Assembly: GCA_025935735.1 (NCBI GenBank)
Contig: JAICUS010000108.1
Location: 1 to 13,251, forward strand
DNA length: 13,251 nt
Direction of reading: 5' to 3'
DNA from: Solirubrobacteraceae bacterium
GTDB taxonomy: Bacteria > Actinomycetota > Thermoleophilia > Solirubrobacterales > Solirubrobacteraceae
Positions 6,372 to 12,934 of the stretch are shown here, in pieces. The notes beneath the pieces were generated by a model, which saw nothing but the letters and a program-made list of their open reading frames with translations, was not told where the DNA came from and made no database searches. Position numbers and translations under genes: made by a program. The stretch's first letter is position 1. Every line of letters starts with the position of its first letter.

Positions 6372-7457
6372 GTGCAGCGCGTCCGTCTGGAGCCGGCCGG
6401 GCAGGCGCCGGCGACGCGGCCGCGGGGGCCGGCGCCCGCCGGCGATGTGCTGCTCGACCTGCAGCGGGCGGTCGGCAACCGCGCGGTGGGCCGCATCCTG
6501 GCGCGCAAGACGAGGGCACCGTCGAGGCAGACCGGGTTGCGCGCCGACGCGATCGTCCGCGAGTACGTCGCCAAGGCCGTCGCCTTCCGGGCCCGCAACG
6601 CCGACGCCAGCCTGGTCCAATACGCGTTGTTCCTCGGCGCTGCGGCGAATGTCGAGCTGGCAAAGCTCGGCGTGCCGGACGTGCGGCTGGTGCTGTCCAA
6701 GGGCGACCTCGCCGCCGCCGCGCAGTTCTGGGCTGACGGCTGGTTCATGCTCGTCAACCCGAAGGTGTTCACGTCGCGCCCGGAGGAGGTCAAGACGCTC
6801 GGGGACCTCACCGATCAGGAGGCGGCGCTGATCGCCGACCACGTCTTTCACGAGGCGCGTCACGCCGAGCAGGCCTTCCGCGTCGCGCGCCTGCAGGCGG
6901 CCGAGGGCAAGGATCCCGGCCTCGGGCTCGAGGAGGACATCGCCGGCGCCGCGGCCGCGTCGCCCCTCGATCTCGGCCCGCGCAACGCCAAGGCGGTCAA
7001 CGAGGCCAGGGAATGGCGCGAGAATCTCTACGGCGCGGACGCGACGTTCCGCGAAGTCGCGACCGAGTGGCACAAGGAGGTGGCCGACGCGGGTCGCGCC
7101 GCGAAGGGCGTGACCGACGACACCGCGGGCGACGTCCGCGACCGGCTCGTCCGGCAGCTCGCGGCCTGGGTCAAGCCCGGTCGCGGCATGGACATGATCC
7201 GCTCGCACCGCGCGAGCGCACGGGCCCGCAAGCGCACCCAGATGATCGCCGTCATCACGCGCATCGAGGCCGAGTACGCGAACGCCGAGGCGGCGGTCCA
7301 GAAGCTGCCCGAGCACCCGCAGGCGTCAGACCTCGCGCCGGTGTACCAGGCGTTCGTGCTGCTGTCCCAGGCCGCCACGTCGGCGTACTACGACCAGTCC
7401 GTCGAAGACGACGCGTACGGCGCCGGCAACGCCGTGGTCGACGCGTTCCCCGGCTAG
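6372..7457 (+). CDS. Putative HEARH zinc metallopeptidase with LQRAVGNRAV N-terminal motif
   Basis: The product has 361 residues from GTG 6372. Residues 1-25 are a proline/alanine-rich, flexible lead. Residues 30-45 read LQRAVGNRAVGRILAR, an N-terminal motif I recognise from many actinobacterial proteins, including DUF4157 proteins linked to extracellular contractile injection systems. Residues 155-172 contain HEARHAEQAFRVAR, with a HExxH zinc site (His160, Glu161, His164); acidic residues at 187-188 or 211-213 could be the third ligand. The C-terminal half is charged and mainly helical. There is no signal peptide or membrane segment. The start is uncertain because the frame is open further upstream; a GTG at 6312 is also possible. 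No good ribosome site precedes 6372, and TTGCCC-N17-TTAAGT ends 6 bp before it, so a leaderless message is conceivable. Substrate and delivery route are unknown. Confidence 0.7.
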   Translation: MQRVRLEPAGQAPATRPRGPAPAGDVLLDLQRAVGNRAVGRILARKTRAPSRQTGLRADAIVREYVAKAVAFRARNADASLVQYALFLGAAANVELAKLGVPDVRLVLSKGDLAAAAQFWADGWFMLVNPKVFTSRPEEVKTLGDLTDQEAALIADHVFHEARHAEQAFRVARLQAAEGKDPGLGLEEDIAGAAAASPLDLGPRNAKAVNEAREWRENLYGADATFREVATEWHKEVADAGRAAKGVTDDTAGDVRDRLVRQLAAWVKPGRGMDMIRSHRASARARKRTQMIAVITRIEAEYANAEAAVQKLPEHPQASDLAPVYQAFVLLSQAATSAYYDQSVEDDAYGAGNAVVDAFPG

Positions 7458-10400
7458 CACATGTATTCCATTATGTAGTCGAAGCTCGTCCGCTTCTGCA
7501 AATCGCCGGGCGTCTGCCACGCGGGAGCGTGCTGCGCGGAGGCCTGCTTGGCGGGTGCCTGCTCGACGGCGGCCTTCGCTGCGCTGCCCGACCCGTACGG
7601 GCCGATCAGCTGCTGCGGGGTGTACAGGTTCCCGTTCTGCATCACGTAGTCGTCGTTGGCGATCGTCTCGATGTCCTTCAGCGGGTTGCCGTGGATGATG
7701 TCCATGTCGGCGATCATTCCCGCCTGGATCGTGCCGAGCCGATTCAACACGCCCATGATCTTGGCGGGCTCGACGGTGGCTCCGCGCAGGGCCTCGTAGT
7801 TGCTGAGGCCGGTATGTGCCATCGCGCTGATCGCGATGACCTGTCCGAAATTCCCGTACCCGATGGGGTTGTCGGTACCGACCAGCGTCGTGCCACCCGC
7901 CGCGACGACCTTCGCCACCGCCTTGCCGAACCCGATCGAGCTCGACAGCTGCGACGCCGTCGCGGGCGGCTGTGCGAACTCGTGCTGCGCCAGCGCGTAG
8001 TTCCACGGGCTCAGCAGCGCCTTCATCCGCGGGTCGTCGATGGTCGGCTGCCCGTTGATGTTGGGAAGGAAGTTCGGCGCGCCCGAGAACGGCGTGGTGC
8101 TGATCGACATGCCCGACCGGGCGTACAGCTGGATCGTGTCGTCGTAGGCGACGTAGTCCTGGGACACCGCGATCTGGTAGCCCAGACGCTGCGTCGCCCA
8201 GTGCGACGTGCCGTCCTGGCCAAAGGCCAGCGCCGGCCAGAAGTAGTGCGAGAAGGACGGGATCCCGAGGCGATGGCCCGCCTGGATCGCGGTCTGCTCC
8301 ATGTCGTTGGGCAGCCGGACGTAGGTCTTCATGATGTCCGGCTTGAGCTTGGCGAGCCTCGACAGGTTCGTCGTCATCGACGAGGTGGTCGGATCGGGTC
8401 GCATCCACGCGTAGAAGATCCGGCCTCCGTCGACCGGCTCGCCCGACCAGAAGTACCGCGGACCGGGCGCCGCGCCCGACTGCTGGGACTCGACCTCCTC
8501 GAGCGAGTGGTACGGCTCGTCGCCCATCGACATCTCGGTCGTGATCCCGAGCGAGAGCTCGAGGCGGTTCTTCCGGCCGCCGGCGAACGGCTGGTCCATC
8601 CCCTCGTGCGCGTGCGCCTCCCACAGACCCGGAATCACCGTGTCAGCGGACGCGTCGACGTATTGGACGCCGTGGCGATACGAGGACCGCGGGCGAGCCG
8701 GGCCGACGCTCACGATCTTGTTGCCCCGGACCACGATGTCCACGTTGTGCTGCTCGGAGTTGCTCGTGCCCGCCCACAGCGTCCCGGCGTGAATGACCTT
8801 CTCACCCTTCGGCGGGGCCTGCGGCTTGAAGCGAAGGTCGACCGGAACCGTGCTGGGCGCGCCTCCCTTGACCGAGACCATCCGCAGCGTTCCGGCCGAG
8901 TCATACAGGATGTGCTGCGAGTCGCCCGACCAGCTCAACTGATCAGCCGCCTCCTGAGTCACCTGTCTCGCCGCGCCCGCCGGGGCGCCGGTCGCCGGAT
9001 CCACCGGAACGACATACAGCACGGAATCCATCACGTAGGCCATGGACCTGCCGTCCGGCGACCACACCGGACCGTCGTCCTCCACCCGGTTGGTGAGCGT
9101 CTCATACGGCCGCGCGGGATCCGGGAGATACAGGTTGGTCTCACCCGTGGTCGCGTCGACCGTCTCGATACGGCTCGTGCCCTCGCGGAAGCGGTTGGAG
9201 TACTGCTGGAGCGCGGCCAGCGCGATCGTGTTGCTGTCGGGGCCCCACGTGGGACGCCCGGCCTCGAAGTCCGCGTTGATGTGGAGGCCGGTCGAGTTCT
9301 CCGTCCCCCAGACCTTGTGGAACTGCCCAGTTGCCACGTCCGCGACATACATCTCGCGGGCGCCGGCCTCGGCGTCGAGCGTTGTCATGAACGCGATCTG
9401 CTTGCCGTCGGGCGACCACGCGGAGTTCACCTGCGCGCCCGTGTACGGCGCCGTCAGCTTGCGCGTCTGCCCGGTCCGCATGTCGCGGATGTAGATCGCC
9501 ATCGACCCATCGGAGTCAGTCGAGTACGCCAGCGACCTGCCGTCCGGCGACCAAGTGGGATCCGCCTTGTAGAACGGGTCCTTGGTCAACTGCTGCGGCT
9601 TGGAGCCGATCTTCATCGACCACAGCTGGTTGAGCGCGACGAACGCCACTCGCTTTCCGTCCGGCGACAGCTTCGGGCTGAGGATGCCGGTCGCCTTCTG
9701 CGTCGCGGTCGACGAGAAATCGTGGCGCTTCATCGGGTAGGAAGCCCGGTTGAAGGGCATCCGCGCCGAGAATGGAATCTGGGTCACGGCGCCGGTCGTC
9801 ACGTTGCGCTTCCAGATCTCACCATTGGAGGCGTAGACCAGCGTGTCATTCGAGAGCCACTCAGCCGGGAACGCGAAGACGTCCTCGTCGCTCGAGACCG
9901 CCCGGCCGTCGACGAACAGCTGCGTCAGCGGACCGCCATTGACGTTCATGGGCCCTCCCGAGCCCATTGCGCTTGCCTGCGCGACGTACGCCACGTGCTT
10001 TCCGTCCGGGGAAGTGGTCGGCGACCAGTACGTCGTCGACGAGTCCGAATACAGCGTCTGGGCCTGCCCCTCACCGTTCGCCGCGACTACCTTGATCGCA
10101 TGGGTCGTGTCCACATACGTGACATGCGAGCCATCCGGCGTCCACGACGGATAGTAAGCGTTGGCGAGGACCGCTTCGTTCGTGATCTCCGTCAACTGCC
10201 CCGTGGCGAGTGTCAGGACCCACACGTTGTAGCTGCCACTCGCCGTCCCGTCGGGCGATCCCGCCACCGGCCGATCCGACGAGAACACGATCTGCGAGCC
10301 ATCGGGCGAGTAGCGCGGCTCGCGGTCGTCGTAGGAGCCGGACGTCAACTGACGCACATTGGAGCCGTTCGGGCTCATCGCCCAGATGTGAAACGTCCCG

Positions 10401-10786
10401 CTCTTGTACGATTGGAACGCGATCGTCTGGCCATCCGGCGACCATGTCGGATATGCGGTGTCCTGCAACAGGCTGGAGATCCGCGTCGCCTTACCGCCAC
10501 TCGCCGGCAAGGTCCACAGGTTTCCCAGGAAGTTCATGGCGATCGACTTGCCGTCCGGAGACAGCGCGACCGTCAGCGCGGACCCCTGACGGAAAGTCAT
10601 GATCGCCGACGTGCCACCACCTCTCGCGTGTGAGTCTCTCGCCGGGACGGCGGTGAAGCGGGACACGGATCCCGCGACGGCGAGCGCGATGAGCGGGCAG
10701 ACGAACGCCACGCTGAAAAAGGTCGCTGAACGATTGCCGCGCCGATGGCGACGCGCGCGGTGAACCAGACCCCTCGATGCACGCAC
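7454..10786 (-). CDS. TolB-like propeller / amidohydrolase fusion, exported or membrane-anchored
   Basis: This 1110-residue protein starts at GTG 10786. Residues 1-20 are strongly basic and 22-42 hydrophobic, giving a signal anchor or signal peptide without a clear twin-arginine motif. Residues about 65-650 contain around ten PD40 (WD40-like) units, each marked by W/Y/L-S-PDG (for example at 76, 116, 160, 374, 413, 458 and 576), as in TolB and prolyl oligopeptidase propellers. From about 663 an amidohydrolase barrel follows: the first metal pair is His725-x-His727 in PGLWEAHAHEG, then Lys820, His847, His862 and Asp972 (in GTDNP) as likely remaining ligands. A Gln/Ala-rich tail covers about 1066-1096. 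The family resembles imidazolonepropionase/prolidase-like hydrolases; the substrate (peptide or cyclic amide) cannot be read from sequence. It may share a transcript with the lipoprotein and iclR genes upstream. Confidence 0.9.
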   Translation of the reverse strand: MRASRGLVHRARRHRRGNRSATFFSVAFVCPLIALAVAGSVSRFTAVPARDSHARGGGTSAIMTFRQGSALTVALSPDGKSIAMNFLGNLWTLPASGGKATRISSLLQDTAYPTWSPDGQTIAFQSYKSGTFHIWAMSPNGSNVRQLTSGSYDDREPRYSPDGSQIVFSSDRPVAGSPDGTASGSYNVWVLTLATGQLTEITNEAVLANAYYPSWTPDGSHVTYVDTTHAIKVVAANGEGQAQTLYSDSSTTYWSPTTSPDGKHVAYVAQASAMGSGGPMNVNGGPLTQLFVDGRAVSSDEDVFAFPAEWLSNDTLVYASNGEIWKRNVTTGAVTQIPFSARMPFNRASYPMKRHDFSSTATQKATGILSPKLSPDGKRVAFVALNQLWSMKIGSKPQQLTKDPFYKADPTWSPDGRSLAYSTDSDGSMAIYIRDMRTGQTRKLTAPYTGAQVNSAWSPDGKQIAFMTTLDAEAGAREMYVADVATGQFHKVWGTENSTGLHINADFEAGRPTWGPDSNTIALAALQQYSNRFREGTSRIETVDATTGETNLYLPDPARPYETLTNRVEDDGPVWSPDGRSMAYVMDSVLYVVPVDPATGAPAGAARQVTQEAADQLSWSGDSQHILYDSAGTLRMVSVKGGAPSTVPVDLRFKPQAPPKGEKVIHAGTLWAGTSNSEQHNVDIVVRGNKIVSVGPARPRSSYRHGVQYVDASADTVIPGLWEAHAHEGMDQPFAGGRKNRLELSLGITTEMSMGDEPYHSLEEVESQQSGAAPGPRYFWSGEPVDGGRIFYAWMRPDPTTSSMTTNLSRLAKLKPDIMKTYVRLPNDMEQTAIQAGHRLGIPSFSHYFWPALAFGQDGTSHWATQRLGYQIAVSQDYVAYDDTIQLYARSGMSISTTPFSGAPNFLPNINGQPTIDDPRMKALLSPWNYALAQHEFAQPPATASQLSSSIGFGKAVAKVVAAGGTTLVGTDNPIGYGNFGQVIAISAMAHTGLSNYEALRGATVEPAKIMGVLNRLGTIQAGMIADMDIIHGNPLKDIETIANDDYVMQNGNLYTPQQLIGPYGSGSAAKAAVEQAPAKQASAQHAPAWQTPGDLQKRTSFDYIMEYMC

Positions 10787-10792
10787 AGTTTT

Positions 10793-10798
10793 CCCCCC
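10793..10798 (-). promoter_or_regulatory. Ribosome binding site of the propeller-amidohydrolase
   Basis: A run of six G on the minus strand followed by AAAACT and then GTG 10786 gives a 6-bp spacing. It supports the GTG start, which is also the only start placing the basic and hydrophobic export segment at the N terminus. Confidence 0.5.
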
Positions 10799-10819
10799 TG
10801 CTAGTACGCTGGCGCGACC

Positions 10820-11104
10820 TTAGCCAACCATCCTCGGCGATGCCAAAGCCAGACGCCGGCTGAGCGGCGAACGGTGGAAATCCAGCGACGAACGGTCGAG
10901 AGGCGCGGCCCTCCCGTCTGAAAGCTGACTCGGCGCCAGCCGGCCGATTTGCACGCTGAGGTCGAGCTCACGCGGCGCCACCCAGCGCTGCGCGACCACC
11001 ACGGCCGCCCCGGCCGAGCTTGGCGCGGCGCCGCTGTGGCCGTGGCCGCAACCGGCGACAGGCAGCGCGAGCAGCAGCAACGCCGCTATGAGACGTCTGA
11101 TCAC
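10820..11104 (-). CDS. Small putative lipoprotein, possibly a truncated remnant
   Basis: The reading from GTG 11104 gives 94 residues. Residues 1-19 are a clear lipoprotein signal: RR, a leucine/alanine-rich core, then the lipobox VAGC with Cys19 as lipid-attachment residue. A short Gly/Ser/Ala linker follows. After it VVVAQRWVAPRELDLSV looks like the start of a folded domain, with a distant resemblance to the first strands of secreted alpha/beta-hydrolase esterases (weak). From about residue 60 the sequence loses pattern, and third codon positions drop in GC by hand count, as if the original 3' part had been lost or shifted. It lies 25 bp after iclR and 33 bp before the amidohydrolase, all on the same strand. 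Function is unknown; an intact short lipoprotein remains possible. Confidence 0.55.
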   Translation of the reverse strand: MIRRLIAALLLLALPVAGCGHGHSGAAPSSAGAAVVVAQRWVAPRELDLSVQIGRLAPSQLSDGRAAPLDRSSLDFHRSPLSRRLALASPRMVG

Positions 11105-11129
11105 TCGGGTCCCCGAGGCTACGGTCCCG

Positions 11130-11930
11130 CTAGTGGCGATAGCCGAGCCGGCGGGACAGCCGCTGGGTCTCGGCGACCAGCAGGCGGGCCGCCTCGTCGA
11201 AGCGTGCGCGGAACCGCTCGATCGGCCCGCAGACGCTGACGACGGCGACGGGCAGGCCCTCCCGGTCGAGCACGGGCGCCGCGACCGACCCCGCGCCCGG
11301 CTGGCGCTCCCCGCAGGAGGCCGCGTACCCGCGGGTGCGTATCTGCTCGAGGTCGGCGAGCAGCGCGCTGCGCGCGGTGATCGTGGCGTCGGTCAGCGCC
11401 ACCAGCGGCCGTTCGCTCAGGTAGCGGTCGCGCTCCTCGCCCGGCAGGAAGGCGAGGAACGCCTTGGATGAGCTGCCGGCGTGCAACGGGAACGGGCGGC
11501 CGATCGGCACGACCATCTTGATGTCGCCGGCGGGCGTGACCTGGTCGACGTACATGCGCTCCCAGCCGGAGCGCACCGAGAGCGTGGCGGTCTCGCCGGT
11601 CTCCGCGGACAGCTGCGTGAGCGCGCCGCGAGCCGTCTCGCGGATGTCGGTCCGCTCGAGATAGGACATGCCGAGCGCGAGGCTCTTGGGGCCGAGCAGG
11701 TAGCGGCGGGTCGGCTCGTCGACCTCGACGTAACCGCGGTCCTGCAGCGACACGAGGATCCGGAAGACGACCGCCTTGGACAGGCCCAGGGCGTGGGCCA
11801 CCTCGGTCACGCCGACCGTGCGCGACGGCGCCTGGGCGAGGTAGGACAGCACGTCGGCGGTCCGGAGGACCGCGGTCACCGCGGGGGCTCCGGTCTGGCG
11901 GCCGGCGGGCTCGGTACGGGGGGTGCTCAC
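11130..11930 (-). CDS. IclR-family transcriptional regulator
   Basis: The product has 266 residues, the normal family length. The N-terminal winged helix-turn-helix covers about 18-82, with VTEVAHALGLSKAVVFRILVSL (41-62) as the helix-turn-helix and RRYLLG at the wing. The C-terminal effector domain contains GRPFPLHAGSSSKAFLAFLP (144-163), ASCGERQPGAGSVAAPV (204-220) and a final CGPIERF-like strand, all typical. GTG 11930 is preceded by GGAAGG at 7 bp. IclR proteins usually bind small organic acids or aromatics and control an adjacent catabolic or transport operon. The divergent livHM genes and the downstream amidohydrolase are the obvious candidate targets. The effector cannot be predicted from sequence alone. 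Confidence 0.95.
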   Translation of the reverse strand: MSTPRTEPAGRQTGAPAVTAVLRTADVLSYLAQAPSRTVGVTEVAHALGLSKAVVFRILVSLQDRGYVEVDEPTRRYLLGPKSLALGMSYLERTDIRETARGALTQLSAETGETATLSVRSGWERMYVDQVTPAGDIKMVVPIGRPFPLHAGSSSKAFLAFLPGEERDRYLSERPLVALTDATITARSALLADLEQIRTRGYAASCGERQPGAGSVAAPVLDREGLPVAVVSVCGPIERFRARFDEAARLLVAETQRLSRRLGYRH

Positions 11931-11949
11931 ACGAGGGCCTTCCGACGTG

Positions 11950-11978
11950 ATTGTGGCGCGGCGGCTCCGGCTTGACAG
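11950..11978 (-). promoter_or_regulatory. Candidate iclR promoter
   Basis: On the minus strand CTGTCA (11978-11973, 4/6 match to TTGACA) is followed at 17 bp by CACAAT (11955-11950, 4/6 match to TATAAT). A start about 7 bp downstream would give a leader of about 13 nt that still contains the GGAAGG ribosome site. Its -35 overlaps the -35 of the divergent livH promoter. Confidence 0.4.
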
Positions 11979-12000
11979 GGGCGGGACGGTCTGGCACCGT
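11972..12000 (+). promoter_or_regulatory. Candidate livH promoter
   Basis: A perfect TTGACA (11972-11977) is followed at 17 bp by CACCGT (11995-12000), which keeps the most important A and final T of the -10 element. Transcription would start near 12007, about 50 bp before livH. The -10 lies inside an inverted repeat, as expected for a repressed promoter. Confidence 0.5.
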
Positions 12001-12002
12001 CC
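11984..12002. promoter_or_regulatory. Candidate IclR operator (19-bp inverted repeat)
   Basis: GGACGGT-CTGGC-ACCGTCC has perfect 7-bp arms around a 5-bp centre. It covers the spacer and -10 of the livH promoter candidate and lies next to the shared -35 region. A third partial half-site, ACCGTAC (12014-12020), follows 18 bp after the right arm. Size and position suit an IclR dimer or tetramer, but the assignment to this IclR protein is inferred from adjacency. Confidence 0.5.
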
Positions 12003-12019
12003 AAAACAGAAACACCGTA

Positions 12020-12038
12020 CCGCTGGGGGAAACAGCGG
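12020..12038 (+). repeat. Hairpin in the livH leader
   Basis: CCGCTG and CAGCGG pair perfectly around the loop GGGGAAA, ending 5 bp before the AGGAG ribosome site of livH. It may stabilise the 5' end or tune translation; the GGGG in the loop could also compete for ribosome contact. No T-run follows, so it is not a typical terminator. Confidence 0.45.
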
Positions 12039-12043
12039 GCAAG

Positions 12044-12048
12044 AGGAG
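12044..12048 (+). promoter_or_regulatory. Ribosome binding site deciding the livH start
   Basis: AGGAG lies 7 bp before ATG 12056. It excludes the longer in-frame reading that begins near 11951, which would start upstream of the predicted promoter. Confidence 0.7.
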
Positions 12049-12055
12049 ACATTCG

Positions 12056-12934
12056 ATGGTCGTCGTGTCGTCGGGGCTGTCCGACGGAATGCTGATCTTC
12101 CTGATGGCCAGCGGGCTGACGCTCGTGCTCGGGGTCATGCGGGTGGTGAACTTCGCCCACGGCGGCTTCTTCATGGTCGGCGCCTACTTCGGCTACGCCC
12201 TGATGGGCGGCCGATCGATCGCGGCGGTGCCGTTCGTGCTGCTCGTCCTGGTGGCCGCGCTGGCCACCGGGGCGCTCGGGCTGGTCTGCGAGCGCCTCGT
12301 CTTCCGGCGCATGTACGACCTGCCCGAGGTCACCTCCCTGCTCGGCACCTACGCGCTGCTGCTGATCCTCGAGGGGCTGGCCGAGATCGTCTGGGGCGTC
12401 AAGCCGCGGACGCAGCCGCAGCCGGACTCGCTCGTGCACACCGTGACCGTGGCCGGAGCCGAGATCCCGCGGTACGAGATCCTCGTCGTGGTCGTCGGGA
12501 TCGCGGCCGTGATCGGCCTGCAACTGCTGATCAAGCGCACGGAGTTCGGCCGTCAGCTGGAGGCCGTCGCCGAGGACCGCTTCATGGCCGGCCTGCTCGG
12601 CGTGAACGTCTCGCGCGTGTTCGCGCTCACGTTCGCGCTCGGGACCGCGCTCGCCGGGCTCGGCGGCGCGCTCGCCGGCCCGACGGTGAGCATGGTCCCG
12701 GGGATCGCCCTGACGTTCATCCTCGAGGCGTTCGCGGTCGTGATCGTGGGCGGGTTCGGCAGCATCCTCGGCTCACTGGTCGCCGCCCTGGCGCTCGGCC
12801 TGCTGCACAGCTTCCTCGCCACCGAGGTGCCGGAGCTGGCCGACTTCTCGCTGTATCTGCTGATGGCCGCCGTGCTCGTGGTGCGGCCGCAGGGGCTGCT
12901 GGGCAGCGGCCGCGTCAGCGGGGCGGCCGCATGA
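12056..12934 (+). CDS. livH: Branched-chain amino acid-type ABC transporter permease LivH
   Basis: This 292-residue inner-membrane permease is of the HAAT (LivH) family and forms the translocation channel with LivM. The N-terminal segment has SGLTLVLGVMRVVNFAHGGFFMVGAY, with the conserved V-N-F-A-H-G. Around eight hydrophobic segments follow. The cytoplasmic coupling loop is AVAEDRFMAGLLGVNVSRVFALTF (about 174-197), which contacts the LivG/LivF ATPases; a glycine-rich helix GTALAGLGGALAGP follows. The gene ends in an ATGA overlap with livM. The binding protein and ATPase genes are not visible and may lie to the right. The substrate could be a branched-chain amino acid, urea, an amide or an aromatic acid; the neighbouring IclR gene slightly favours an organic acid or aromatic compound. 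Confidence 0.93.
   Translation: MVVVSSGLSDGMLIFLMASGLTLVLGVMRVVNFAHGGFFMVGAYFGYALMGGRSIAAVPFVLLVLVAALATGALGLVCERLVFRRMYDLPEVTSLLGTYALLLILEGLAEIVWGVKPRTQPQPDSLVHTVTVAGAEIPRYEILVVVVGIAAVIGLQLLIKRTEFGRQLEAVAEDRFMAGLLGVNVSRVFALTFALGTALAGLGGALAGPTVSMVPGIALTFILEAFAVVIVGGFGSILGSLVAALALGLLHSFLATEVPELADFSLYLLMAAVLVVRPQGLLGSGRVSGAAA

Noticed and set aside
6372..7457. Presence of a contractile injection system locus in this window
   Set aside because: No sheath, tube, baseplate or AAA+ ATPase genes are seen; only the N-terminal motif suggests a link.
7013..10633. A plus-strand open frame of 1206 codons opposite the amidohydrolase gene
   Set aside because: It is antisense to a gene with clear PD40 and metal-binding motifs and shows no recognisable protein features; it is a GC-driven shadow.
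11951..12055. A 35-residue N-terminal extension of LivH
   Set aside because: It would begin upstream of the promoter candidate and ignore AGGAG placed 7 bp before ATG 12056; LivH proteins normally start just before the first membrane helix.
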